Positions 9,991 to 20,510 of a stretch of 64,000 bases of DNA are shown here, piece by piece. This DNA comes from Procambarus clarkii (taxonomy: Eukaryota > Arthropoda > Malacostraca > Decapoda > Cambaridae). The position numbers were made by a program, and so were the translations under genes. The notes under the pieces were generated by a model. It made no database searches. It saw only the letters and a program-made list of their open reading frames with translations, and had not been told where the DNA came from. Position 1 is the stretch's first letter, and every line of letters begins with the position of its first letter. Where the stretch lies: NCBI RefSeq assembly GCF_040958095.1, contig NC_091172.1, positions 25,434,562-25,498,561 on the forward strand. Direction: 5' to 3'.

Positions 9991-11301
9991 TGTAACAGGG
10001 GTTGGGGGAAATAGCTCTATCTTGTCCATTATTCCACCCCCCAGTTAACTAACGAGGCCGGGGGAAACAGCTCTCTCTAGTCCGTTATCCCGTCCCCAGT
10101 TAGCTAACTATTCTAGAGCACCTCCAGAGTTCCTAAGGCAACCTCTCTCGTTCAACACCTTGTAACCTAGGTATTCGACTACCTAGGTGCTAAGACTACA
10201 AGGCGCCGTCACTTGATCAGTTACCCGAAACTCTAGAGAGAACTCTAGAATACAGAATCATTGCCACAAACGTATAAGAGAAAACGAAAGGAAAGAAATG
10301 AATAGTGAAGTAATTAGTGAGGGTTTGGGGTGAGAGGTAGGGAGGTGGGAGGAGCGAGGAGGGTCATTAGTTGAAAGTGAGAGTTTAGAGAGGGGTGGAG
10401 GGAGAGGTGTAGATAGGTAGAAGTAGAAGAGTAGATAGTAGAAGTAGAAGAGTAGATAGTAGAAGACGAAATGCTGCCACCATCCATTCTAGATCATCAC
10501 ATACAAGACAAGGAATGGAACTTGTCTGTATCACAAAATTCTCAAATGATGTTATCAAGAGATCATTATTAGTAGTTCCCATCTTTATCATGTACTCGTT
10601 CTACACCATGAAACCAGTAACCACAGAGGCTTTCTCACCTCAACTCAAAGCTCTAGGGAACAAAGTTAAACACAATTTAAATAATAAATTCATAATTATA
10701 TTTCACATGAAGTATCATAATTTAGCAATTCAATTAAAATGTTCCAGTTTAATATGCAAAGTGAGTCATCATCCAAGAATTCGAGAACCCTACAACATGA
10801 CTGCCCCTGATCATCACACAACATATGTAAACACGACCAAGTCACCTTACTGCTCAACTCACCAAGTGTCTCTGCCTATAACTGGATAGAGAGGGGGGGG
10901 GGGGTCTGTAGTTGACAGAGACTCCCGCCCTGCCGGCCGACAGCCTCCCTGCTAGGGCCGTCTCCTCTGCTCTGCTGACTGCCGTTCTGTCTGTTAATGC
11001 TTAATGCTCTCCGAGTATATATTGGGGACCCTAGTACTAACTCCGCCCACAAGTAGATAGCCTCCGGCACTACCAAGCCACTCCTTAAACGTCGGCATGT
11101 TTGAAGGCTACCAGACTACAATTATAAGCTTAGCGGAAGCAAGGTGAAATTCTCATGATCTGACCTCAGGTCACTTGAGGTCATTAACGCTTTGAGGTGT
11201 GAGATCTCAGGCCGACAAACTGGCGCCTCTCAGATCCCTGTCTGTGACTCATGTACTCTATGTATGTATTAAACTAAACCAAACACTTTTACAGTGTTAC
11301 A
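9991..11301 (+). mobile_element. Solo LTR, gypsy-like, 1311 bp
   Basis: It starts TGTAACAGGG and ends CAGTGTTACA, with TG...CA termini and short inverted ends TGTAAC/GTTACA. It sits inside the 32-bp minisatellite with a perfect 4-bp duplication TGGG (9987-9990, 11302-11305). Removing it restores an intact repeat unit. A second copy is at 24167-25480, sharing the CAACCTCTC..GTTCAACACCTTGTAACCTAG and AGGAATGGAACTTGTCTGTA blocks. No internal retroelement genes are present. The gypsy assignment is inferred from termini and duplication length. Confidence 0.8.
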
Positions 11302-11443
11302 TGGGGTCCCTTTCCTTGGCACCTTGAACTAGGTGGAGTCCCTTTCCTTGGCACCTTGAACTAGGTGGGGTCCTTTTCCTTGGCACCTTGAACTAGGTGG
11401 GGTCCCTTTCCTTGGCACCTTGATTTAAGTGGGGTCCTTTTCT
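11302..11443 (+). repeat. 32-bp minisatellite, right part (about 4 units)
   Basis: This continues the 9839-9990 array in the same phase after the solo LTR. It abuts a Penelope fragment. Confidence 0.9.
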
Positions 11444-11880
11444 TACCACAAGAGCAAGAATACCACCGACTTGCTCGTTAAGAACACTCGACACCGAACG
11501 AAACGACTTGAAAGAGACGAATGTGGTCTACACCTTCACATGGACCACTTGGGCACTCTCAGCCCCGAAGTTCTCAATACACAAGCAAGACGGCTCCTTC
11601 GAGGCGCCCGACAGTGCACAAACAACAAGGCTCCATCAATGAACGTATATAGCTTCTACACACAACCAGATCATCACCAGAGATATCTGCGGGCTCACCA
11701 TAGCCCGTGCTACTTGGAACTTTTTGTTCCAGGTAGCGAATCTTAAACAACAACAAAAAAACAGAGATATACTGACCAACAACACCGAAATAATAGACAG
11801 ATACAATAGAACATTAGACATTGCCGAAGCACTACACGTCAAACAGTCTTAACTAACTACTAACATGCTTCATGTTTCCT
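11444..11880 (+). mobile_element. Penelope-like element fragment, GIY-YIG region
   Basis: Broken frames parallel the locus at 19590-20415: KNTRHRTKRLERDEC, HTQARRLLRGARQCTNNKA, YTQPDHHQRY and NRQIQ. In that locus the same place encodes a GIY-YIG-type YIGMTTTSLSRRL motif. The most diagnostic residues are lost here. A 75-bp hairpin retro-insert is embedded at 11687-11761. Confidence 0.55.
11687..11761 (+). mobile_element. Two-hairpin (AAC)n retro-insert, 75 bp
   Basis: A perfect 9-bp direct repeat CAGAGATAT flanks it (11678-11686 and 11762-11770). Removing it rejoins sequence parallel to the Penelope locus at 20219-20250. Hairpin 1 starts almost at the 5' end (2 nt upstream). Stem 2 is GCTACTTGGAAC/GTTCCAGGTAGC with loop TTTTT. 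Confidence 0.92.
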
Positions 11881-11905
11881 CCACTGGTCCCGTCCTCCCT
11901 CTACT

Positions 11906-12165
11906 GGGGCCAGATTCACGAAGCAGCTACGCAAGCCCTTACGAACCTGTACATCTTTTCTCAATCTTTGGCGGCTTTGTTTACAATTATTAAACAGTTA
12001 ATGAGCTCGGAAGCACCAGGAGGCTGTTTATAACAATAACAACAGTTGATTGGGAAGCTTTCATGCTTGTAAACTGTTTAATAAATGTAACCAAAGCCGT
12101 CAAAGATTGAGGAAAGATGTACACGTTCGTAAGTGCTTGCGTAACTGCTTCGTGAATCTGGCCCC
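11906..12165. mobile_element. Palindromic MITE (family M1), copy 2
   Basis: The ends are GGGGCCAGATTCACGAAGCA and CGTGAATCTGGCCCC, with about 75-bp inverted arms, and the core is inverted relative to 3279-3537. A TGGTCCCGTCCTC direct repeat occurs at 11884-11896 and again immediately after the element. The left copy is not adjacent, so it is not a standard target duplication. Confidence 0.85.
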
Positions 12166-12289
12166 TGGTCCCGTCCTCAACCTGGATTTAGGATGGAGCT
12201 TGCAGGACAATTATACTGGTATCAATGGAGAAATTTGTGTGTACATCTGTGTGTGTGTGTGTACGTGTACAGCTGTGTGTGTGTACGTG

Positions 12290-13347
12290 TGTCGGAAAAT
12301 CCGACACCATTTAATAATCATACAGATAATAGCTGTATTACCCACAAGTTACCCATAGAAAACGTAACTTGTAGTGGAATTACCGTCTAAAGAAAACGGG
12401 ATATCATCACCACATACTATTATAATTCACCAGCTATTCTGCTGGGAATTGTTCTTAAATACATTAGTCTTTGGACTTTACCATCATAAAAACATCTTAT
12501 ATAAATTAACTTAATTATCAATATTAAAGTAGAGTAAATGTGACCCTTCTATCACTTTCTGAAATCTGGACAAAGTAGGCCAGGCGTGAGTGGGGAAGGA
12601 GGGCAGCCATTGTTGTGTCACCTCCGAGACGTGTGGAGCGAGTTCGGCTCCTATCATTCTGGACAATGTCGGCCAGTAACGTCAATAGAATGGAGTGTTA
12701 AACAGCCATTGTTTATATTGAGACCAGAGGCTCACACGGGAGCAAATACGGCTCCTGTTAATTTTACTTGGACGTAGTGTTATGGAAACCAAAGGTACCA
12801 TCTCCAACACGATGTCTACAATTCAAGTTAAGTCTATCCGAAACCCGTTTATCATTCATTTATGGCCATTAATGTCAGGATATAGGGTGACCCGGTTAGA
12901 TCGCGAAATAGCCTCAAACTAAAGGTAATTAAGCCAGGTCTTCAATGTTCTGTATAGTGTTTTCTCTGATATAGCTTGTCATATATAGGATTCTGGCTTC
13001 ACAGCTAGCGCACTTTTGACAGGTCAAGACGAGGAAGGAAGATTTGTGCACCAGTTACTGGGTGATATGGAAGCTACCTCAAAGAGGATAATTTGGTGTC
13101 TACACCCTAGTTATACCTGGTGGACTAACCTGCTGTACTATAAGATAAGGAACCTCTTCAATGTATGTAGTTAATTTTGTAGTTTGATTGGCTGCATATA
13201 TATATAAATATAAACCCCCCTAATGTGTAGAGGATCGATTTGTGAGATAGAGATTATTGCAGAAATACAGTCCACTTAACATTATTCAAATTGCTATCGA
13301 AGTATATAAATTAACGTAAATATAAATCTCACAGGTCGGTTCCCACA
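12290..13347 (+). mobile_element. 5' LTR of BEL-type element
   Basis: It begins TGTCGGAAAATCCGACACC and ends GGTCGGTTCCCACA, 1058 bp. By eye I found no difference from the 3' LTR. The small inverted motif GTCGGAAAATCCGAC is at the start. The 63-codon frame at 12586-12777 is repeated in the other LTR and is not a gene. Confidence 0.92.
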
Positions 13348-14317
13348 TTATTTGGTCCTTCGAAACCCACATTATTTGGACCTTCGGAACCGGAATATTT
13401 GGTCCTATGAACCCACATTTGGTCATCTTAGTACCGGATGAACCAGTTAACCAGTGGATTCATTAAATATACTAGTGCAGTGTGATTTAAACAAAGCCAG
13501 CAGTCAAGACGGCAGCGTAGCCTCGAGGGAGCTCAGGAGCCTCCCTCAGCCCAGTTCAGCTTCGTCAGCGGTTTCATGCACACCCACAGATATTTGGTGG
13601 CGTGTTATTTCGTGAAATGACAGCGCTAATATAGAATCCAGCCAAATTAGTGACTGTCTTCGCGAGATTGTTCACGGATTTCGTGGTGTTACATTTCGCG
13701 AGAGATTATCTACGAATTTTGTGGACTTTATTTCGCGAGGTCACTAATAATATTTAATACTTCTTGATAATATTAGAAGTTTCATAGAGGCTAATTAAGA
13801 GGCTATTATCAATAATTGTGTATATTATTTCTCCAAAATAGAGAATTATTTAATATATATTGCACTAGTGATCACAGTATAATATTTACTAATTGCCAAC
13901 CCACAACAGGGTAGGATATTAACCATTGACTAGTTGAACTATTATTGCTCATCCTAGTCCCATTATTACCATAGTCAGTTGAACTATATTGATCAACCTA
14001 CACCATTAATGAAAGGTGCAAACCCTATTTTGGGTGTAATTTTTATCAACTCGAGTTGAGTTGTATATATAATAATTTACTTATGATCATTTCACCTTTG
14101 AGTGATTAATTAGTGTCTCTACCATCCTAGGGTGATATAGAAGAGCTAACCTAAAGGTACTTCCAGTGACACTGGTTTATCACTCAAATCATTAGTGTGT
14201 ATGATTGTATATATATAATGTGTATTAATTTTAAGTGCTAACCTCTAGTAGAGGTAGGATTACAGCCTAGTGAGTGCAGAATTTACCCTAGGCTATCATT
14301 AGAGTTTGTTCAGTATT
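13348..14317 (+). other. Leader region of the BEL-type element
   Basis: It starts TTATTTGGTCCTTCG, the expected place for a tRNA primer site. Several variants of the TTTGGTCC and TTCGGAACCGGAAT motif follow. The remainder is AT-rich untranslated sequence up to the short gag-like frame. Confidence 0.6.
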
Positions 14318-14692
14318 ATGAGCAGCCCAAGTACAAGTCCCACAAGGCTTCACCAACTAGCCAGTATGGATAATGCAGGGAGAATGAAAAGAACCCTTGC
14401 AGGTCTTAAAGGCCACTTAACAAGACAGATCAAGAAATGTGAAGATTTGTCACAACAATCAACAGTTGATTATGCTGACCTGGAAAGCTATTATCAAGCA
14501 GCTGCAGGTAAATTTGAGCAAATCAAATGCCAAATGGCTGTCCTTGTGGGGACAGACTACTACCATCAATTCATTGGTAGCCCTACTAAATATCAGGGTA
14601 TAACCATGTTAAACTCTGCAGGAGGTAAATTACTCTCAGGCCCAGTATCAAGCCTGAGGAGACCTATGCCTGCAGATAAACAATACCAATAG
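14318..14692 (+). CDS. Short gag-like protein of BEL-type element
   Basis: The open frame has 124 codons from the ATG at 14318. The only start codon further upstream in frame would be a TTG. Residues 21-50 are basic and helical (GRMKRTLAGLKGHLTRQIKK-like), followed by an acidic, Tyr-rich segment. This arrangement resembles the N-terminal part of BEL/Pao Gag proteins (DUF1759-type), which bind RNA and build the particle. It lacks a zinc knuckle and is far shorter than a full Gag. It may represent only the packaging-relevant N-terminus. The family is inferred from the motif and from the LTR and leader context. The frame has no stop or frameshift and lies alone in the element, downstream of the leader and about 700 nt before the 3' LTR. 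Confidence 0.5.
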   Translation: MSSPSTSPTRLHQLASMDNAGRMKRTLAGLKGHLTRQIKKCEDLSQQSTVDYADLESYYQAAAGKFEQIKCQMAVLVGTDYYHQFIGSPTKYQGITMLNSAGGKLLSGPVSSLRRPMPADKQYQ

Positions 14693-15388
14693 AAACCTAA
14701 ATTTGTCAGCTGATTATATTTCTCCAGTAGCATTATACTAAGGAGATTACAGCTGACTATAGTAACAGAGGTTGATGTTAGTATCATCATTTAAAGCTGA
14801 AGATGAGTTCATGAGGCCTCAGTGGCAAATCAGTGAACAGTAGCCTAAAACAGCTACAAGTCACTGCGACCAATGTCACTGAACCCACTGCAGTCTCAGA
14901 ACCATACTTTGCTTTAATGATGAGCTATTCAATCTTCTGAATCAATTAACTAAATTAAACCCCAATAAATCTGATGACTGATTTGATACATTTATTATTT
15001 AATCAAGATGTATTCCATGGGCCTCAGTGTTTATATATCAGTGACCAGTTACCTGAAGAAACTTCAAGTTATATCTAATGTCACTGATCTCACTGCAGTC
15101 CCTGAATCATACTTGACTGTAGTACTTGATCACATCCAGTCTTCTGGGTTAAATAATATGTAATTAGGCTTGAATATTAGCCTTTCAAGAGTTGACAGGG
15201 AAATGAAATCGCATTAGACTTCTAACCCCTGCAACTCTAGTACGGGACATCCGTCCTGTACGAACAGACACACAAATGTGTGATTACTAACTACTAACAT
15301 CAAATTAATCTAATAATTCGAAGGAGGAGTATCGGTGTTCGTCTGTTCTAATTAGGACTTCGACCCGTGAGCAGCCCCTGGGGAATTA
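14693..15388 (+). other. 3' internal region of the BEL-type element
   Basis: This is non-coding. It contains a diverged internal duplication: CAATGTCACTGAACCCACTG near 14870 and TAATGTCACTGATCTCACTG near 15080. The purine-rich AAGGAGGAGTATCGG (about 15321) and CCTGGGGAATTA near the LTR are candidates for the polypurine tract. Confidence 0.5.
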
Positions 15389-16446
15389 TGTCGGAAAATC
15401 CGACACCATTTAATAATCATACAGATAATAGCTGTATTACCCACAAGTTACCCATAGAAAACGTAACTTGTAGTGGAATTACCGTCTAAAGAAAACGGGA
15501 TATCATCACCACATACTATTATAATTCACCAGCTATTCTGCTGGGAATTGTTCTTAAATACATTAGTCTTTGGACTTTACCATCATAAAAACATCTTATA
15601 TAAATTAACTTAATTATCAATATTAAAGTAGAGTAAATGTGACCCTTCTATCACTTTCTGAAATCTGGACAAAGTAGGCCAGGCGTGAGTGGGGAAGGAG
15701 GGCAGCCATTGTTGTGTCACCTCCGAGACGTGTGGAGCGAGTTCGGCTCCTATCATTCTGGACAATGTCGGCCAGTAACGTCAATAGAATGGAGTGTTAA
15801 ACAGCCATTGTTTATATTGAGACCAGAGGCTCACACGGGAGCAAATACGGCTCCTGTTAATTTTACTTGGACGTAGTGTTATGGAAACCAAAGGTACCAT
15901 CTCCAACACGATGTCTACAATTCAAGTTAAGTCTATCCGAAACCCGTTTATCATTCATTTATGGCCATTAATGTCAGGATATAGGGTGACCCGGTTAGAT
16001 CGCGAAATAGCCTCAAACTAAAGGTAATTAAGCCAGGTCTTCAATGTTCTGTATAGTGTTTTCTCTGATATAGCTTGTCATATATAGGATTCTGGCTTCA
16101 CAGCTAGCGCACTTTTGACAGGTCAAGACGAGGAAGGAAGATTTGTGCACCAGTTACTGGGTGATATGGAAGCTACCTCAAAGAGGATAATTTGGTGTCT
16201 ACACCCTAGTTATACCTGGTGGACTAACCTGCTGTACTATAAGATAAGGAACCTCTTCAATGTATGTAGTTAATTTTGTAGTTTGATTGGCTGCATATAT
16301 ATATAAATATAAACCCCCCTAATGTGTAGAGGATCGATTTGTGAGATAGAGATTATTGCAGAAATACAGTCCACTTAACATTATTCAAATTGCTATCGAA
16401 GTATATAAATTAACGTAAATATAAATCTCACAGGTCGGTTCCCACA
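15389..16446 (+). mobile_element. 3' LTR of BEL-type element
   Basis: It is offset by exactly 3099 bp from the 5' LTR, with no mismatch noticed. It is followed by ACGTG, the target duplication. Confidence 0.92.
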
Positions 16447-16535
16447 ACGTGTGCATCTGTGTGTGTGTATATGTGCATCTGTGTGTGTGTGTGTGTGTAC
16501 ATGTGCATCTGTGTGTGTGTCGTAATGTGCTCCTC
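16447..16535 (+). repeat. GT-rich microsatellite, continuation of the target
   Basis: ATGTGCATCTGTGTGTGTG motifs repeat here and match the sequence before the 5' LTR at 12236-12289. The BEL element therefore split one GT-rich tract. Confidence 0.85.
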
Positions 16536-16709
16536 TGTATATATATATCTTCCCGTGTGCGTGTGCCGTCATTATGTGCTCTCATCTCTTTGTGCTCACT
16601 TATTTATCTAATAGCATCTTTTCCCAGCTCCTGGTCCCCGCCTTTCCAGCTGATGGTCGCCTATCACAGTCACCTGTAACACTCAATTCGAATCGTATCT
16701 GCGTCCGAA

Positions 16710-16779
16710 CACGGGCTCACCATAGCCGGTGCTGCTTGGAACTTTTTGTTCCAGGTGGTGAATCTTAAAACAACAACAA
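16710..16779 (+). mobile_element. Two-hairpin (AAC)n retro-insert, shortest copy (70 bp)
   Basis: A perfect 11-bp direct repeat CTGCGTCCGAA flanks it (16699-16709, 16780-16790). Only one nt precedes the ACGGGCT hairpin. The tail is AAAACAACAACAA. Confidence 0.92.
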
Positions 16780-16814
16780 CTGCGTCCGAAATTGGGAATT
16801 GAATTAGCTTCTTC

Positions 16815-16912
16815 CATTTCTTGTGGTTAATTCCAGGTAGATCCTGTTCTAGGTATGAAAAGTATATACATGGAAGATACTGGAAGGCCAGGTCCCAAAT
16901 TAACACAGTTGA
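16815..16912 (+). mobile_element. LINE fragment (family C)
   Basis: A plus-strand frame around GGAAGATACTGGAAGGCCAG gives a WKILEGQVPN-like motif, equivalent to the WKIVEGLVPN motif in the minus-strand copy next to it. Confidence 0.4.
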
Positions 16913-16924
16913 ATGGCAACATAC

Positions 16925-17560
16925 TGTTTATCTTGTGGTTACTTTGCGTTGATTCCGGGTGGTCAAGGTCCCCACTGCCCGGTCTCTGACCAGGTCTCCT
17001 GGTTGATGCTCTGGTCAAGCAGGCTGTTGGACGCGGCTGCTCGCAGCCTGACGTATGAGTCACAGCCTGGTTGATCGCGTATTCTTTAGAGATATTTATA
17101 GAGTTTCGGGCCTCTAATGTTTATCGAGCTCTCTCTCAGAGTACCTATTGCACCTCCGCTTTTCAACGGGGGTATTCTGCACATCCTGCCATGCCTCCTG
17201 GTCTCATGTGGTGTTATTTTTGTGTGCAAGTTTGGGACCAGCCCCTCTACTATTTTCCACTTGTAAATTAGTATGTCTCTCCCGCCTGCGCTCAAGAGAA
17301 TACAGATTTAGGCTCTTTAGTCGGTCCCAATAGTTTAGACATTTTACTGAGTGGATTCTAGCAGTAAAGGATCTCTGCACGCCCTCCAGGTCAGCAACTT
17401 CTCCAGCTTTGAAAGTTGTTGTTATTGTGTAGCAGTACTCCACCCTAGAGAGCACTAGTGTCTTGAAAAGTATTATGATTTGTATGGCGTCACTTGTTTG
17501 AAATAGTATTGTTACCCAACCTGTCGTTATTCTTGCAGTTTTCATATTTATCAACATAGA
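16925..17560 (-). mobile_element. LINE C-terminal fragment (family C) with 3' end
   Basis: A minus-strand frame (about 17086-17557) shows the region after the RT palm: LVLSRVEYC, a LEGVQRSFTARI motif, YWDRLKSLNLYSLERRRER, WKIVEGLVPNL and TRRHGRMCR. This order is typical of CR1/jockey-type LINE C-termini. The 3' region continues to the ACCTGGTCAGAGACCGGGCA block, also found at 18470-18640 and 37350. The copy is truncated at its 5' end. Confidence 0.7.
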
Positions 17561-17631
17561 AACAATGGTTTATATTTATCAACATAGAAACAATCGTTTA
17601 TACTCTACTGGAGCGAACGATATGGTAGAAA

Positions 17632-17827
17632 AGGCAGAACAGAACCAGTGAGGAGTAGAGGTGCCACAGGCACACTCTGAGAACACTGCATGAACATCAG
17701 AGGTCCGCGGGTGTTCAGTACTCTCCCAGCAAGCATTAGAAATATATTGCCGGAACAAAGGAAAACTTCGTCAAGAAACAATTCGACACGTTCCTGCAGG
17801 ACGTGCCACACCAGTCGGGTTGTAGTG
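17632..17827 (+). mobile_element. LINE 3'-terminal fragment (family C)
   Basis: GCATTAGAAATATATTGCCG...AAACAATTCGACACGTTCCTGC encodes an NILP..KKQFDTFLQDVPHQSG-like motif parallel to 59820-59910. It runs directly into a 17-bp minisatellite. Confidence 0.55.
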
Positions 17828-18000
17828 TACACGTAGATCTGCGGTACATGTAGACCTGCAGTACACGTAGACCTTAAGTACATGTAGACCTGCAGTACAT
17901 GTAGGCCTGCAGTACATGTAGGCCTGCAGTACACGTAGACCTGCAGTACATGTAGGCCTGCAGTACATGTAGGCCTGCAGTACATGTAGGCCTGCGGGCC
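17828..18000 (+). repeat. 17-bp minisatellite, about 10 units
   Basis: The unit is CAGTACATGTAGGCCTG with variants. Each unit contains the palindromes TACATGTA and AGGCCT. The array ends in GGGCCACTCCAAAC, which is the normal LINE family C continuation, so it arose inside the LINE tail. Confidence 0.9.
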
Positions 18001-18039
18001 ACTCCAAACAACCAGTCTATTGAGCCAAGCTGTCACAGC

Positions 18040-18469
18040 CCCCCCCCCCCCCCTCGAGATATGAGCTATTTTGTTCGCAATCTTTCATTTCTTTTTAAAA
18101 TTTATATTTGGATAGCTAAAAGATAGTATCATCTAATATGTACCTCAACCATTTAGACATTTTGTGACACGTGTTACTCTAAAATAAATTGAAATATGAG
18201 AAACAGCAACACTGACCAATCAGAGCAAGGTAGTACCGCCTCTCGGGGCTTCCATTGGTGGACGCGAGCTTCGGGGAGCTCAGTATGTCGTCGCCAGTCA
18301 TCGGGGATAGTCACGCACTACGGTGCTCAGTCCTGCATCTTCATTACGACCTTGGAGTCAGATTAATGGTGATAACAGTGGAGATTTGAGTATAGCAAGA
18401 CTGTTGGAGAAGAGATGAGAGCAGCTAATGCACATGTTTAAAGGACTTCGGTTGTAGCATACCTTAGGT
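18040..18469. other. Possible promoter-like segment; no exon recognised
   Basis: A CCAAT motif at 18215-18223 and an inverted one at 18253-18257 precede a TCAGTA initiator-like site at about 18280, in a CpG-containing stretch. No TATA box or convincing reading frame follows. This is a weak candidate. Confidence 0.25.
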
Positions 18470-18640
18470 GGTTCCAAGGATCAAAGTCTCCACGGCCCGG
18501 TCTCTGACCAGACTTACTGGTTGGTAGTCTGGTCGATCAGGCTGTTAAATACAGCCTCTCGCAGTCAGACGTATTACAGGCCGTTTGATCTGGTATCCTT
18601 TGAAGGATACTGTACTTACCTTCCTACCTCTCCCAGCTCC
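18470..18640 (-). mobile_element. LINE 3'-end fragment (family C)
   Basis: CACGGCCCGGTCTCTGACCA and the following GATCAGGCTGTTAAA block match the 3' untranslated part of the minus-strand copy at 16925-17085. Confidence 0.65.
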
Positions 18641-18900
18641 ACTGGATCCATGTAACTTCTCGTCCTACCCCATGCCACGTACTACAGGGACGAGCCTGTG
18701 TGGCGTAGTATGCACATGGGGTGAGCATGAAGCTTAGCGAGCACTAGATGAAACGAGTCCTAATAAGCAATCGCTGTTGAAGTGGTTCTGGTGCTGTGTG
18801 AGTTCTGGTGAGTTCTGGGGTGAGTTCTGGTAATGCAGGTTCGAGCCCTGGTCGGGGTCATAAGGTTCTTAGTGATTTATGGCTTTCTTTCACACACACA

Positions 18901-19085
18901 GGGGGCCTGATAGTTGAGTGGATAACGCTCTGGACTCGTAATCCTTGGGTCCGGGTTCGATCCCCGGTGATGGCAGAAACAAAATAGGTAGAATTACTTT
19001 CACCCTGATGCTTCTGTTACCCAGCAGTAAAAGGTACCTGGGAGTTAAACAGCTGTTACGAGCTTCTTCCTTGGGGGGGGGGGTG
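18901..19085 (+). mobile_element. tRNA-derived SINE (family S)
   Basis: The A box TAGTTGAGTGG is at 18911 and the B box GGTTCGATCCC at 18955. The family body follows: GCAGAAACAAAATAGG, CACCCTGATGC, GGTACCTGGGAGTTA and CAGCTGTTACG. A G run ends the copy. A mature tRNA is excluded by the dispersed copies with the same body. Confidence 0.85.
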
Positions 19086-19185
19086 TATATAAGCTAATAT
19101 AAGCACTCAGACCGTGCTTATATTCGTTTTTGGATGAGGTGATAGGATACAAATGTTTTTGAGTGAGGTGACATTTTTGATTAAT

Positions 19186-19320
19186 TGTATTGAAGTTGAT
19201 TTTTGAATTACCTCCAACAGTGAAAAGAAATGTACGAAAGATTGAGAAAATTCGTGTTAGAATTATTAATCTTACTTTTTCGGTCATATTTAATAATATA
19301 TGTCTACAGGAAAGACTGCT
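19186..19320 (+). mobile_element. Penelope-like 5' repeat, copy 1
   Basis: The frame contains VRKIEKIRVRIINLTF and VIFNNICLQERLLPKY, which I associate with the N-terminal region of Penelope-like elements. A near copy lies at 20676-20794, so the GIY-YIG segment at 19590-20415 is bracketed by the same sequence. Confidence 0.55.
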
Positions 19321-19328
19321 ACCAAAAT

Positions 19329-19416
<88 letters not shown>
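19329..19416. repeat. (TA)n microsatellite
   Basis: About 40 uninterrupted TA dinucleotides, directly following the Penelope 5' repeat. Confidence 0.97.
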
Positions 19417-19421
<5 letters not shown>

Positions 19422-19589
19422 GCCGAGTGTATCATGGAGACAACATTCCTGCAGGTACCTGAAACTAAGCACGTGCTGAGGCTTAAGGATGCATTCGAAT
19501 GAAGTTGAGGTCTAAGGGCTAAGGTTCACTTACGAGATTGACATTTGATGTAGACAAGTTTCCCCTAGATGTATTAGTCTCGGGAAGGA

Positions 19590-20415
19590 ATGGAGGCTTT
19601 AACACTGCAGTCTACACAAAGGGAACTAACATGGGGATGTGCCTTAATGCTAAGAGTGAGTGCCTTGATTTATACAAGTGAAGTGTTTGTCAATGCCTAT
19701 GTCAACCGCGCCCTCACATACAACTCCAGTAGAAAGCAGGTTGACGGTAAAGTCTGTAGAGTAAGGCAGGTCCTGAGCAATCGTAGATACTCTAATGAAT
19801 ATGTCGATGAAATCATCAAAAAGTGAGCTGCAATACGATTTCATATATAACACAACAATACATCATCGGTCCCAATCTACTGGACCTTCTCCACGGCTCA
19901 CAAAACAGAAGAGAGGGACCTGAGAAACATTATTGATAGAAATGTGACCCCATACTGACACCCGCCTGAAGATTGAACTAATGATATGATATAAGAGCAA
20001 GAAGACTGCCAACATACTTATGAAGAACTCTCTTGTCACCAAACAAAGCCCCTTGAAAGAGATGAATGTTGTCTATGCCTTTACATGCCCACGTGTGGAC
20101 TGTCAGACTCAACGAATTCAATATATAGGCATGACAACAACATCCCTTTCAAGACGCCTAACAATGCACAAACGGCAAGGCCCTATTAAGGAACGTGTAG
20201 TGTATACATAACCAGATCATCACCAGACATATCTTCACAAACAACACCAAAATAATCGACAGATATAGCGACAACACAAGACTAGGCAGCGGCGAGGCAT
20301 TATACATAAAGCGGACCAAGCCACGCATCAATAGCCTACTAGCAACAAATTACACTTTGCCAACTTACAGAACACGACGAAACATGCAACATACAGCCCC
20401 AGATATCATCCAAAC
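19590..20415 (+). mobile_element. Penelope-like element, C-terminal part with GIY-YIG endonuclease region
   Basis: Successive frames give FVNAYVNRALTYNSSRKQVD, YSNEYVDEIIKK, an FSTAHKTEERDLRNIIDRN-like segment, NVVYAFTCPRVDCQTQ and YIGMTTTSLSRRLTMH, then HNQIITRHI-like and IIDRYS-like stretches. The CPxxxC and YIG...RRLxxH pattern is the GIY-YIG nuclease that PLEs use for insertion. The RT domain is absent between 19320 and 19590. Several stops and frameshifts make it inactive. It is bracketed by two PLE 5' repeats, fitting the partial tandem arrangements known for PLEs. Confidence 0.75.
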
Positions 20416-20510
20416 ATGAGAGTGACAAGATACAGTGGACTTGTAAGTGAAATGTTTCATCCCCTTCCCCTCATCCTCGGGTACATGTCATGTAGCAAGA
20501 AACTTGGTAA

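Larger units (their letters stand above)
12285..16451 (+). mobile_element. Complete non-autonomous BEL/Pao-type LTR retrotransposon
   Basis: Two long terminal repeats (12290-13347 and 15389-16446) enclose about 2.04 kb of internal sequence, with the 5-bp target duplication ACGTG (12285-12289, 16447-16451). The segment after the 5' LTR repeats a TTTGGTCCTTCGAA-like motif (about 13348-13430), which I associate with BEL/Pao leaders. The only plausible reading frame is a short gag-like one. No protease, RT, RNase H or integrase is visible, so mobility would depend on proteins from another element. The target is a GT-rich microsatellite. Confidence 0.85.

Noticed and set aside
10515..10889. 124-residue frame that looks partly coding
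   Set aside because: It lies wholly inside the solo LTR and is not conserved in the second copy at 24167-25480.
12586..12777. 63-residue frame repeated identically at 15685-15876
   Set aside because: Both copies lie inside LTRs of one element. The identity reflects LTR identity rather than a duplicated gene.
18901..18975. Candidate tRNA genes here and at 2930, 35778, 53408, 57830 and 61131
   Set aside because: A and B boxes are present, but each is followed by a shared SINE body, and the acceptor stems and anticodon arms do not fold cleanly.
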